Assembly: GCA_943362175.1 (NCBI GenBank)
Contig: CALRIU020000020.1
Coordinates: 39,381-103,380 of the forward strand
Source: UBA4416 sp943362175
GTDB taxonomy: Bacteria > Bacteroidota > Bacteroidia > B-17B0 > Aurantibacillaceae
Length of the DNA stretch: 64,000 nt
Reading direction: 5' to 3'
A program made the translations under genes and the position numbers. Under the pieces are notes generated by a model. It was not told where the DNA came from. It ran no database searches and saw only the letters and a list, made by a program, of their open reading frames with translations. Of the stretch, positions 52,633 to 61,981 are shown in pieces. Within the stretch, counting starts at the first letter, position 1. Each line of letters starts with the position of its first letter.

Positions 52633-54198
52633 ATGGGCCTTTACGTCAACCATAGAATCAGCTTACTTGCGCCGAAGCTCCTGGGAGTGATCCTGCTGGT
52701 ACTGCTTGCTCATGCGGGTATCAGCCAAAGCCAGGTAAAAACGGACAATGGCAAGACTATTAAGATCAATCATGCGGGCCGCCTGGCTTACGACAAATCG
52801 CTGGGCGTGGATGCCCGCCGCCTGATAGGCAATGTGGAGTGCGAGCATGACGGTGCGATTATGCGCTGCGACAGCGCTTACCTGTACACGGATAAAAAAA
52901 TGGAGGCCTTCGGGCATATTTCCATCATCAAAGGCGACAGCATCTTTGTATACGGCGATTCGCTGAGGTATGATGCCAATACCAAGCTGGCAAACCTGAA
53001 AGGCAATGTACGGTGTATTGAAAAAGACATGACGCTGACCACCAATATCCTCACCTATGAAGTAGGCAAAGGCATTGCGAGCTATTACAACGGCGGTACG
53101 ATTGTGAACAAGGAAAACACCCTGGTGAGCAAGAACGGCCACTATTATTCTGCGACCAAGGACCTCTCTTTCCACTACGATGTGGTGCTTACCAATCCGG
53201 ATTATAAAATGCGGGGCGATACCTTACGTTACAATACGGTGAATAAAACCTCCTATTTTCTCGGTCCCTCCATCATTACCAGCAAGGAAAATTACATCTA
53301 CTGCGAAAACGGCTGGTACGACACGGACAAGGAGGTATCGCGCTTCAGCAAGAATGCGGTTATTACTACCAAAGACCAGAAGCTCACGGGTGACAGCGTT
53401 TTCTACGACCGTAAAAAAGGATATGGCCGGGCCACCAACAATGTGCAGATCCTGGATACCACCAATAAATCCATCATTACGGGGCAGTTTGCCGAGCACT
53501 ATGAGAAAGGCAACCGCTCGAAGGTAACCGGCGATGCTATTTACGGACGCGTGATTGATAAGGATACGCTGTTCCTTTCGGCGGAGGTCCTGTTCTACGA
53601 CGAGCCCGATTCCCTGCATTCCTATGTGAAGGCCTTCCGCCAGGTAAAGATCTTTAAAAAAGACCTTCAGGGCATTTGCGACTCCCTGGTGTATACCATT
53701 CACGACTCGCTGATGAAGCTATACAACTCGCCTGTACTGTGGACCAATAATGGGCAGGTTACCGCCAAGAGCATCAACGTGACAGCCGGCGGGCATTCGG
53801 TGAAATACTTCGAGCTGCTCACCAATGCGATCGTGATCCAGAAAGTGGATAGCCTGGATGAGGATAAATTTAACCAGATTGCGGGGCGCCGCATCGAAGG
53901 CTTTTTTGAAAAGGATTCTATCCGGAAAATGAATGTGGTGGGAAATGCGCAGATCATTTATTACCTGAAACAGAAAAAAAAGTACAAAGGCGTTAATAAG
54001 ACCATTTGCAGCGACATTACCGTATGGATGGATAAGGATGGCGTGGACCGGGCCACATTCCGCAACAAACCGGAGTCTACGGTATTCCCACTGGCCGAAT
54101 TTAACGATAAGGAAACACGCCTGAAAGACTTTGTATGGCTCGAAAACAGGCGCCCTAAAAAGAAATCGGACATTCTTATCAGGGAAAACCCGAAGTAG
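52633..54198 (+). CDS. OstA/LptA-like periplasmic protein
   Basis: The 521-residue product has a signal peptide (cleavage near GISQ) and two or more copies of the OstA/LptA jellyroll, for example RRLIGNVECEHDGAIMRCDS, FGHISIIKGDSIFVYGDSL and KLANLKGNVRC. LptA-type domains form the bridge that carries lipopolysaccharide from the inner to the outer membrane. The protein is longer than LptA but lacks the LptD barrel, so it is an OstA-like protein of the Bacteroidota type. It is 269 bases from rlmD, which is divergent. Confidence 0.88.
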   Translation: MGLYVNHRISLLAPKLLGVILLVLLAHAGISQSQVKTDNGKTIKINHAGRLAYDKSLGVDARRLIGNVECEHDGAIMRCDSAYLYTDKKMEAFGHISIIKGDSIFVYGDSLRYDANTKLANLKGNVRCIEKDMTLTTNILTYEVGKGIASYYNGGTIVNKENTLVSKNGHYYSATKDLSFHYDVVLTNPDYKMRGDTLRYNTVNKTSYFLGPSIITSKENYIYCENGWYDTDKEVSRFSKNAVITTKDQKLTGDSVFYDRKKGYGRATNNVQILDTTNKSIITGQFAEHYEKGNRSKVTGDAIYGRVIDKDTLFLSAEVLFYDEPDSLHSYVKAFRQVKIFKKDLQGICDSLVYTIHDSLMKLYNSPVLWTNNGQVTAKSINVTAGGHSVKYFELLTNAIVIQKVDSLDEDKFNQIAGRRIEGFFEKDSIRKMNVVGNAQIIYYLKQKKKYKGVNKTICSDITVWMDKDGVDRATFRNKPESTVFPLAEFNDKETRLKDFVWLENRRPKKKSDILIRENPK

Positions 54199-54233
54199 AC
54201 CTCTTTTTTAGCACGCTATTTGCTTAGATGCTG

Positions 54234-54241
54234 TATTTTTG
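54234..54241 (+). promoter_or_regulatory. -7 element upstream of the type A T9SS cargo gene
   Basis: TATTTTTG matches TAnnTTTG, 8 bases before the ATG at 54250. No well-spaced TTG is present, so the call is weak. Confidence 0.35.
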
Positions 54242-54249
54242 ATGTGATT

Positions 54250-56124
54250 ATGCAAAAGTGGCTTGTTCTTTTATCTACCCTGCTGTTCGTTTTATCAGCA
54301 TTCCCGCAAACCGGTCCGGCAGGGGTTGGCTCACCAAACACCAATGTGTTCTGGGTAAAAGCCGATAAAGGCACCTCTTCCACCACACATAATACGCCCA
54401 TCAGCTCCTGGAACGACCAGTCGGGCAATGGCATCAACGTTTCCCAAAGCACCGCCGTTCAGCAGCCTTCTTTTGCCACCAATGTGATGAATGGCTTTCC
54501 GGCCATTGTATTTGATAATAACAACACTTCGGGCCAGAACGATTACCTGACCGCCCCCGACAATGCGAAACTGGACAACACGCCCGGCTATTCTTTTTTC
54601 ACTGCCACACGGATGAATACTATTGGCGGGGATGCACGCTGCATTGTTTCCAAACGTACCGCTATTGATATTGATGAAGCCTTTATGCTGTTCTACTGGG
54701 AGCCCAGCTATTTTTACCTCGACATCGACGGCCTCGGCGACAGGCAATCGACCAGCCCTGTGACTTACACCACCAATACATCGTACATCATAGATGGCAT
54801 TTATGACGGCTCTCTTCCCTCCTCCTCCCGTACTAAAATCTATGAAGGTGAAACACTGAGAAACACCTATGCCGAAAGCAGCGCCAACGTACCCGACAAG
54901 CCTTCGCCGCTCAACCTGGGCTGCACACATGCGTCCAATAACCGCCCTTTCGGAGGCTATATCGCGGAAGTGATTATTTACACGGTGACGGTGAACGATG
55001 CCCAGCGTATCATCGTGAATAACTATTTATCATCAAAATACAGCATCGGGCTGAGCGCCAATGACAAATATGCCGGCGACACACCGGGAAACGGCAATTA
55101 TGATTTTGAGGTAGCTGGGATCGGGCGTGAGAGCTCGGGCAGCAATCCTACGTTCTCGGCTTCTGTTTCGGGCGGCCTTACCCTTGCTAATACCTCCGGA
55201 CTCGATGCTGGCGATTACATCCTTGCGGGACATGCCTCTCCTACCAATATGCAGATCACCTACGATGTGAGTGGGATGACAGGAATCAACAACGCACGTT
55301 GGCTGCGCATCTGGTACGTCGATGTAACCAACACCAGTACTCCTTTAACCAACACGATCGAGTTCGACATGAGCGACGGCGGCGTAGGCGCTGTGCCGAT
55401 TGCCACTGCAAGTAATTATGTGTTGTTATACAGAGCCGGGCAAACGGGCAACTGGACGGAGCTCACGACAGCGTCTTCCATTTCGGGCGACCGGGTGATC
55501 TTTTCCGGGGTAACGCTCAGCAACGACGGTTATTATACCATTGGTACGCGCAACTACCTGGTGAGCCCGCTGCCGGTAGAGCTGACGCGGTTTAATGCTG
55601 TAGCCAATGGAGAAGCTGTAGATATCAGCTGGACAACGGCTTCCGAAAAGGACAATGCCTTTTTTACGGTTGAAAAGAGCCGCGACGGCCTGGCCTTCGA
55701 AACGCTGACTACACGTGAGGGCACAGGTAACAGCACTTCTGCTGCCAACTATTTCGAAAAAGACCTGAAGCCTTTCGAGGGGCTCTCGTACTACCGGTTG
55801 AAACAACACGACTATACGGGGCGATACAGTTATTCCCCGATCGTAGCGGTAGACCGCAGCCGACAGGCAAATGCAGATATTCTTGTCTTTCCGAATCCTT
55901 CCGATGGAGACATCCACCTTAAATTGAAGGGTTTTGAAAAACAGGCGATTGAACTGACGGTGACGGATGCGCTGGGCAGGCTCTGTATTTCCCGCAGCAT
56001 GACTGTGCAGGAAGCCGAAGAAAATATTCTGCTGTACCGTGAGGAGCACCTTGCTCCCGGTACTTATGTACTTGCCATCAGCACGAAAGATGCCGTATAC
56101 AGGCGCAACATCGCTGTGAACTGA
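54250..56124 (+). CDS. T9SS type A cargo protein with LamG-like and DUF8202-like domains
   Basis: From the ATG at 54250 the product has 624 residues with a signal peptide (cleavage near AFPQ). The N-terminal part resembles a concanavalin/LamG domain (NVFWVKADKG...ISSWNDQSG...), and the middle (AGIGRESSGSN...) resembles DUF8202. A fibronectin-like stretch PVELTRFNAVANGEAVDISW follows, and a type A sorting domain closes it (NADILVFPNPSDGDIHLKL ... GTYVLAI). It is thus predicted to leave the cell through the type IX system and stay on the surface or be released. Ligand unknown; a start ten codons upstream is possible. Confidence 0.88.
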   Translation: MQKWLVLLSTLLFVLSAFPQTGPAGVGSPNTNVFWVKADKGTSSTTHNTPISSWNDQSGNGINVSQSTAVQQPSFATNVMNGFPAIVFDNNNTSGQNDYLTAPDNAKLDNTPGYSFFTATRMNTIGGDARCIVSKRTAIDIDEAFMLFYWEPSYFYLDIDGLGDRQSTSPVTYTTNTSYIIDGIYDGSLPSSSRTKIYEGETLRNTYAESSANVPDKPSPLNLGCTHASNNRPFGGYIAEVIIYTVTVNDAQRIIVNNYLSSKYSIGLSANDKYAGDTPGNGNYDFEVAGIGRESSGSNPTFSASVSGGLTLANTSGLDAGDYILAGHASPTNMQITYDVSGMTGINNARWLRIWYVDVTNTSTPLTNTIEFDMSDGGVGAVPIATASNYVLLYRAGQTGNWTELTTASSISGDRVIFSGVTLSNDGYYTIGTRNYLVSPLPVELTRFNAVANGEAVDISWTTASEKDNAFFTVEKSRDGLAFETLTTREGTGNSTSAANYFEKDLKPFEGLSYYRLKQHDYTGRYSYSPIVAVDRSRQANADILVFPNPSDGDIHLKLKGFEKQAIELTVTDALGRLCISRSMTVQEAEENILLYREEHLAPGTYVLAISTKDAVYRRNIAVN

Positions 56125-56209
56125 TCCATAGAATACCGATGAGCCTGATCAGGCGGATGACGACGTGTTCTGATAGATGACACATAGCCTTCCAAAAAAT
56201 TAGCTTTTA

Positions 56210-56238
56210 TTGCAAAAGACGCTAATGTGATAATTTTG
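56210..56238 (+). promoter_or_regulatory. Bacteroidota-type promoter of fabG
   Basis: TTG at 56210-56212, 18 bases, TAATTTTG at 56231-56238; the ATG is at 56272. Both parts and the spacing match the consensus. Confidence 0.75.
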
Positions 56239-56271
56239 TATATTTAGGCTGTTCAAAATCATCAAACACTT

Positions 56272-57018
56272 ATGAAATTACTTCAAAATAAAGTTGCCAT
56301 CATTACAGGTGCCTCCCGTGGGATTGGAAAGGGCATTGCCACTAAATTTGCCGAACAGGGTTGTAACATTGCTTTTACTTACCTGAGCTCGGTAGAAAAA
56401 GCCAAAGCCTTTGAGGCTGAACTCGCAGCCTATGGCGTTAAAGCAAAAGGTTTCCAGAGCGACGCTGCCGATTTTAAAGCAGCCGAGCAACTGGTAAACG
56501 ATGTGGTGGCCGAATTCGGCACGGTGGACATCCTGGTAAATAATGCAGGGATTACACGCGACACTTTACTGATGCGCATGAGCGAGCAGCAATGGGATGA
56601 GGTAATTAACGCCAATTTAAAATCAGCCTTTAACCTCACCAAAGCGGTGCAAAAGCCGATGCTGAAAGCGCGCAGCGGCTCTATCATCAACATGAGCTCA
56701 GTGGTAGGCGTGAAGGGCAATGCGGGGCAAGCCAACTATGCGGCTTCCAAAGCGGGCATGATCGGCTTTACCAAATCGGTAGCGCTGGAGCTGGGCAGCC
56801 GCAATATCCGCAGCAATGCCATTGCTCCGGGATTTATTGAAACGGAAATGACCGGCGCCCTCGATGAGAAAACCGTACAAGGCTGGAGAGACGCCATTCC
56901 TTTGAAACGCGGTGGCACCGCGGAAGATGTAGCCAACCTGACCTTATTCCTCGCCAGCGATATGAGCTCGTACATCACCGGCCAATGCATCAATATCTGC
57001 GGAGGCATGCTGACCTAG
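56272..57018 (+). CDS. fabG: 3-oxoacyl-[acyl-carrier-protein] reductase
   Basis: FabG reduces 3-oxoacyl-ACP with NADPH in the fatty-acid elongation cycle. The 248-residue product is a classical short-chain dehydrogenase: cofactor motif TGASRGIGKGIA (13-24), NNAGITRD, catalytic Ser in INMSSVVG, YAASKAG (Tyr and Lys) and PGFIETEMT. The FabG-specific core and length support this over other SDR reductases. It has its own promoter. Confidence 0.94.
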   Translation: MKLLQNKVAIITGASRGIGKGIATKFAEQGCNIAFTYLSSVEKAKAFEAELAAYGVKAKGFQSDAADFKAAEQLVNDVVAEFGTVDILVNNAGITRDTLLMRMSEQQWDEVINANLKSAFNLTKAVQKPMLKARSGSIINMSSVVGVKGNAGQANYAASKAGMIGFTKSVALELGSRNIRSNAIAPGFIETEMTGALDEKTVQGWRDAIPLKRGGTAEDVANLTLFLASDMSSYITGQCINICGGMLT

Positions 57019-57127
57019 AGATGATCCGTTTTAAATTAGAAATGCAGGCTGATTTCTTTTCATTAAAAAAATCATAAATCATTATCCTGATTTAAAATTC
57101 ATCATTTAAAATTCATAATTTCCTAAA

Positions 57128-59179
57128 ATGGAACTGATCTCTAATTATCCCTGGTATTACACCCTGTTATGTTTTTTAGCAGGGTTTGTTTTTTCTGCTG
57201 CCATGTATTTCAGGGATAAGCACCATGCGGAACGCCCGAAGGTCCTGCGATACAGCCTGGCAACCCTGCGCTTTGCATCGGTGACTCTCATCGCCCTGCT
57301 GCTGCTGGACATCTTCATGAAGCGCCTGGTGAATGAAACGGAGAAGCCGGTGATCCTGCTCATGCAGGATAATTCGTCGTCCATTACAGCGGGCAAAGAT
57401 TCCACGGAGATCAAAACAACTTACGCCAAAGCCCTGACAGCTTTAGTGGAGGCGGTGAAAGAAAAGTACGACATCAGAACCTACCGTTTCGATTCGGAAG
57501 TGAGCCCCTCTGTCCCGCCCATGAGCGGGATTGATTTCAAAGGCAAGGAAACGGATATCTCCAAAGCCTTTTCCGATATCGAGAATAATTACCTGAATAA
57601 AAATATCGGCGCCATCATCCTGGCCAGCGATGGCATTTACAACAAAGGCACCAATCCTTTGTACAGCATCGGCAAGCTCAATGCGCCCGTGTATACCATT
57701 GCCCTGGGCGACACCGTTCCGCTGAAAGATGTCTGGATCCAATCGGTGACACACAACCAGGTGGCTTACCTCGGCAATTCGTTCCCTGTAGAAGTGGTGG
57801 TGAATGCCATCGACCTGAACGGCTCACAGGCCACGGTGTCGGTTGCACATGAGGGAAAGACCCTGAAAAGCGAAACGGTTTCCCTCAACTCCAAAACATT
57901 CAGCAAGACCCTGAACTATGTGTTTGACGCTAACAAGCCGGGCATCCAGAAATATACGGTTACGGTTTCGGGCGTTGATGAGGACAAGAACAAGCAGAAC
58001 AATGTTCAGTCCTTCATGATCGATGTGATCGACAACCGCGAAAAGATCCTGATCCTGGCCAACGCGCCACACCCCGACATTGCGGCCCTGGAACAAAGCA
58101 TCAGCAATGCACAGACCTATGAGGTGGAAGTGGCCCTGCTTGGCAATTTCACAAAACCGTTGAAGCCTTATTCCCTCGTGATCCTGCACCAGGCCGGTAC
58201 TACGCCGCTTGCCCTTGTCAATGATATTAAGGCGAACAACATCCCCGTATTCTTTATCGGGAACAGCGGCTTTACCAATGCCCGGAACGACCAGCGCTCC
58301 AACGAGGTGGAAGCCGCTTGCAAAAAAGAATTTTCGTTATTCAATATCAGCCCTGAGCTACAGGGCTATTTTAAAAACCTGCCGGCTGTGAAGTGCCCTT
58401 TCCGCGGAAGCGTGAATGCCGGCAATGTGAGCAGCCTGCTTACCCAACGCCTGGGCGTGGTAGATACGGATGAGCCTTTGTTGTTCTTTTCGGATGCCAA
58501 CGGCGTGAAATCGGGTGGCTTTACGGGCGACGGCCTGTGGCGCTGGAGGCTGAGGGATTATGCAGACCATGGCAACCATAACCTGTTCAATGAGCTCATC
58601 AGCAAAACCGTGCAGTACCTGTCCGTCAAAGCCGATAAAAGCTTTTTCAGGGTCTATACCAAAAAGATCATCAACGAGAACGAGGCGCTTGATTTCACGG
58701 CCGAAGTGTATAACCAGAGCTATGAGCTCATTACCGATCCGGATGTGACCCTCAGCCTGAAAGACAGCAAGGGCAAGGTGTACAACTATACTTTTAGCAA
58801 AAAGCAAACCATGTACAGCCTTTCGGCCGGGCAGTTTGCTGCCGGCGAATATACCTACGAGGCTAAGGTAAAATCGGGCGACAAGCTGTATACGAAAACA
58901 GGCCTGGTGATTGTGAAGGAAGTGGTTTCGGAAAAGATCAATACGGTAGCCAACCACCAGCTACTGTACCAGATGGCGCAGCAAAGCGGCGGGAAATTAT
59001 TCTATAAAAACCAGCTGGAGGCTTTGCAGAAAGCGATCCTGGAAACCGATTCCATCAAGTCTATTACTTATTCGCACAAGCAGCTGAACGAGCTTGTGAA
59101 CCTGAAATGGATCTTTTTTGTGATCCTGCTCCTGCTCTCTGTGGAGTGGTTCCTGAGGAAGTATAACGGGAAGGTGTAA
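57128..59179 (+). CDS. Membrane-anchored VWA-like protein, hypothetical
   Basis: The 683-residue product has two hydrophobic segments at the N-terminus (about 8-28 and 43-62), a long periplasmic or cytoplasmic part and one C-terminal helix (LKWIFFVILLLLSVEWFL). The part after the second helix begins VILLMQDNSSSITAGKDS, which resembles a von Willebrand A domain with a D-x-S-x-S metal site. The arrangement resembles BatA/BatB-type or aerotolerance-linked proteins, but the exact family is not recognised. Probably separate from fabG, with a 109-base A+T-rich spacer. Confidence 0.75.
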   Translation: MELISNYPWYYTLLCFLAGFVFSAAMYFRDKHHAERPKVLRYSLATLRFASVTLIALLLLDIFMKRLVNETEKPVILLMQDNSSSITAGKDSTEIKTTYAKALTALVEAVKEKYDIRTYRFDSEVSPSVPPMSGIDFKGKETDISKAFSDIENNYLNKNIGAIILASDGIYNKGTNPLYSIGKLNAPVYTIALGDTVPLKDVWIQSVTHNQVAYLGNSFPVEVVVNAIDLNGSQATVSVAHEGKTLKSETVSLNSKTFSKTLNYVFDANKPGIQKYTVTVSGVDEDKNKQNNVQSFMIDVIDNREKILILANAPHPDIAALEQSISNAQTYEVEVALLGNFTKPLKPYSLVILHQAGTTPLALVNDIKANNIPVFFIGNSGFTNARNDQRSNEVEAACKKEFSLFNISPELQGYFKNLPAVKCPFRGSVNAGNVSSLLTQRLGVVDTDEPLLFFSDANGVKSGGFTGDGLWRWRLRDYADHGNHNLFNELISKTVQYLSVKADKSFFRVYTKKIINENEALDFTAEVYNQSYELITDPDVTLSLKDSKGKVYNYTFSKKQTMYSLSAGQFAAGEYTYEAKVKSGDKLYTKTGLVIVKEVVSEKINTVANHQLLYQMAQQSGGKLFYKNQLEALQKAILETDSIKSITYSHKQLNELVNLKWIFFVILLLLSVEWFLRKYNGKV

Positions 59180-59270
59180 GCCTTCTTTTTTCCAAACTTC
59201 TCTTTGATTGCCTGATACAGCATGCCTCAGTATAGAAGGTCAATCACCAGACTGAGGGAAATACGGCGTG

Positions 59271-59404
59271 AAGGTCCCGATAACTAGCGGGAGTAGTGGA
59301 AATCCTTTTTGCCGGCACTTCGACTGCGCTCAGTGGCCGGCAAAAAAGTCCCGATATCTATCGGGAGGAACGGAAAGCCTGGTCCGCAGGACACGCCCAA
59401 AATT
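59271..59404 (-). repeat. Dispersed intergenic repeat, copy E
   Basis: On the minus strand it begins TTTGGGCGTGTCCTGCGG, then TCCCGATAGATATCGGGA. A hairpin TGCCGGCCACT / AGTGCCGGCA carries CTGAGCGCAGTCGAAG in its loop (59317-59334), followed by AAAAAGGATTTCC. The spacer 59180-59626 (447 bases) holds only this repeat, flanking unannotated sequence and the -7 element of the tlpA-like gene; no gene is seen. Confidence 0.65.
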
Positions 59405-59591
59405 TCAACCTATTTACTTTTTATCATCTTGTGTAGTGCCGGTTGCTCACGCAATTCTGGAAAAGTCCGGCAGATCCTGTTTAGTCCGGCTTTTAGCGGG
59501 CTTTATCCCCTTATTTAACAGCACGGTATAAGAATCCAATTTAAATTGAAATTTACGGGTGGCCGTTTAACACATAAGCTCCTCAAATCGT

Positions 59592-59599
59592 TATATTTG
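59592..59599 (+). promoter_or_regulatory. -7 element upstream of the TlpA-like gene
   Basis: TATATTTG matches TAnnTTTG, 28 bases before the ATG at 59627. No TTG is seen at -33. Confidence 0.5.
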
Positions 59600-59626
59600 T
59601 TTAAATAAAAACCCGAAGTTAAAACC

Positions 59627-60142
59627 ATGAAAAAATTAGTGATCCTATCCTTCCTGGCTGTTTTAAGCCTTACCGCCTTTAAAACAAACGACAGCGGGAA
59701 ACTGCCATCTGCTACCGTAAAAACCTTAGACGGGTCTACCGTTAATTCGAATACCTTTTCCAATAACGGGAAACCAATGATCATCAGCTTCTGGGCTACC
59801 TGGTGCAAGCCTTGTAAAAAAGAGCTGGATGCCATTAATGAAGAGTATGCCGACCTGGTGAAGGAAACGGGCGTGAAGCTGATTGCAATCTCTATCGACG
59901 ATGCCCGCAGCTCCGGAAAGGTGATGACCGACGTGAAAGCCAAAGGCTGGACGTATGAGGTATACATCGATGAGAACCAGGATTTTAAACGTGCCATGAA
60001 TGTGAATAACGTCCCGCATACCTTTATCATCGACGGTGAAGGCCACATGGTGTGGAGCCACAACTCCTATGCAGAAGGCGACGAAGAGATCCTGTTTGCC
60101 AATGTCAAAAAAGTAGCCAAAGGCGAAAAAATCGAACACTAA
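59627..60142 (+). CDS. TlpA/ResA-like thiol-disulfide oxidoreductase
   Basis: The 171-residue product has a signal peptide and a thioredoxin fold with the active site WATWCKPCKKE (CxxC at 60-63) and a cis-Pro in NNVPHTFIIDGEG. This is the TlpA/ResA type: it reduces or oxidises cysteines of exported proteins in the periplasm. It is followed 19 bases later by the DUF6029 gene, so they are probably one operon; the partner thiols may be those of Omp28 (CxxC) downstream. Confidence 0.88.
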   Translation: MKKLVILSFLAVLSLTAFKTNDSGKLPSATVKTLDGSTVNSNTFSNNGKPMIISFWATWCKPCKKELDAINEEYADLVKETGVKLIAISIDDARSSGKVMTDVKAKGWTYEVYIDENQDFKRAMNVNNVPHTFIIDGEGHMVWSHNSYAEGDEEILFANVKKVAKGEKIEH

Positions 60143-60160
60143 ACTCCCCGACCACATCCT

Positions 60161-61876
60161 GTGAAAAAATACATACGCTATGCTGTATCAGGCTTAGGCC
60201 TTTGTTGTATCCATTCTTCATTTGCCCAGGTATTGGGCGACCTCAGGCAATCTTCCGTGAGCGGAAATTTCCAGGTAGAAGGCGCTTATTATCAGAAAGA
60301 CACGGCTATTAAAGCCGATCCGGGCAAAGAGGTGTTTCGCTACAATGCCTTCGGAAATGTCAACGCGACGATGGGAAATTTTTCCGCCGGCGTGCGTTTC
60401 GAAAGCTATAATCCGCCCTTGCTGGGATACCTGCCGGGCTACAAAGGCTCGGGGATTCCTTACCGTTTTGCCCGCTACAAGCACAAGGACATCGACATTA
60501 CGGTGGGTAACTTCTACGAGCAGTTCGGAAGCGGCATCACCCTCAGGGCCTACGAGAACCGTGGCCTCTTATATGACAATGCCCTGGACGGGATGCGGGT
60601 GATCTTTTCACCGAAAAGCGGCATCACCCTGAAAGGCCTGGTAGGCAAGCAGCGGACGTATTTCTCCTTGTCTCCCGGCGTGGTGCGTGGCTTCGATGCC
60701 GAAGTGAACATCATGGAGCTGTTTGATTCCTTATCGAAATCCAAAACCAAAGTGATCGTGGGCGGAAGCTTCGTGAGCAAATACCAGGAAGACCAAAACC
60801 CGACGCTGGTGCTTCCTGAAAATGTGGGAACGGGCGCAGGCCGCGTGACGCTTATCCGCGGGGGCTTCAACTTCAATACGGAATACGCGTACAAGATCAA
60901 CGACCCTTCGTACCAGAACAAATACAGCTATAAGCCGGGGCAGGCGCTCATTGCCACTGCGGCTTACGGCGCCAATGGTTTTTCGGCCCAGCTTTCGGGA
61001 AAGATGCTCGATAACATGAGCTTCCGCAGCGACAGGGATGCGCAAAACACGATCGACATGATCAACTACCAGCCTGATTTCAGTAAGTTCCACACCTACT
61101 CGCTGATGGCTTATTATCCGTATGCTACCCAGCCGAACGGCGAAGTGGGCGGAACGGCAGAAGTACAATACAAAATCAAGAAGGGCACGCCGCTCGGCGG
61201 CAAATACGGTGTTGATATTACCGTGAACGCCTCTTCGTATTTTGCCCTGGATACCATCGGCATCAACCCGGTACAGGATTCTTCCATGAACCATAAATAC
61301 CGCACCAACTACGGCAACGTCGGCGATAAGTACTACCATGATTTCAACATCGAGATCACCAAGAAATTCAACAAGCAATTGAAGATAACGGTAATGTACG
61401 CCAACCAGTTTCTGAACCAGTCGATCGTGCAGTTCAACACGCCTGATAAGGAAGAGCACCCGGATATCAGCTCCAACATCGGGGTGATTGATATTACCTA
61501 CCGTTACAAGACGGGCTCTGCCATCCGCTTCGAAACACAGGGTTTCTTTGCCACTTACAATTACGGCGAACACAAGCTGGATAAGGCCGGGAACGTAAAC
61601 ATTACCAACAATACAGGCTCCTGGGTATCGGAGCTCATCGAATGGACGCCTACCTCGAAATGGTTCTTTGTGTTAGCCGATCAGTATAATTACAATAACC
61701 CGGATGTGGCCAAGCGTGTGCATTACTACTATGGCAGCGTGGGCTATGTATCGGGTCCTACGCGTATTTCGGTAAGTTACGGACGCCAGCGCCAGGGTAT
61801 CTTCTGCGCGGGTGGTGTCTGCCGTTTTGTGCCTGCGCAAAGCGGGTTAAGTTTCACCATCTCCTCAAGCTTTTAA
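60161..61876 (+). CDS. DUF6029 outer-membrane protein
   Basis: The 571-residue product starts with GTG and has a signal peptide (cleavage near SFAQ). The mature part is a beta-barrel-like sequence that matches DUF6029: SGNFQVEGAYYQKD, VNATMGNFSAGVRFESYNPP and VGNFYEQFGSGITLRAYENR, ending in an aromatic residue (SSSF), as outer-membrane barrels do. Function unknown; in Bacteroidota it often pairs with Omp28-like proteins, as it does here. Confidence 0.85.
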   Translation: MKKYIRYAVSGLGLCCIHSSFAQVLGDLRQSSVSGNFQVEGAYYQKDTAIKADPGKEVFRYNAFGNVNATMGNFSAGVRFESYNPPLLGYLPGYKGSGIPYRFARYKHKDIDITVGNFYEQFGSGITLRAYENRGLLYDNALDGMRVIFSPKSGITLKGLVGKQRTYFSLSPGVVRGFDAEVNIMELFDSLSKSKTKVIVGGSFVSKYQEDQNPTLVLPENVGTGAGRVTLIRGGFNFNTEYAYKINDPSYQNKYSYKPGQALIATAAYGANGFSAQLSGKMLDNMSFRSDRDAQNTIDMINYQPDFSKFHTYSLMAYYPYATQPNGEVGGTAEVQYKIKKGTPLGGKYGVDITVNASSYFALDTIGINPVQDSSMNHKYRTNYGNVGDKYYHDFNIEITKKFNKQLKITVMYANQFLNQSIVQFNTPDKEEHPDISSNIGVIDITYRYKTGSAIRFETQGFFATYNYGEHKLDKAGNVNITNNTGSWVSELIEWTPTSKWFFVLADQYNYNNPDVAKRVHYYYGSVGYVSGPTRISVSYGRQRQGIFCAGGVCRFVPAQSGLSFTISSSF

Positions 61877-61898
61877 TGATCCAATTAACGACCATGAA

Positions 61899-61947
61899 AT
61901 AGCCATGTTGCCGACAGAACAAATACAAAAGAAGATAACATGGCTAT
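61899..61947. promoter_or_regulatory. Inverted repeat in the leader of omp28
   Basis: ATAGCCATGTT (61899-61909) and AACATGGCTAT (61937-61947) are perfect inverted arms with 27 bases between. The Omp28 ATG follows at 61982. It may be a hairpin or an operator. Confidence 0.5.
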
Positions 61948-61981
61948 ACCATAAGGCCGAAAAGAAAAATAATAACTACTT

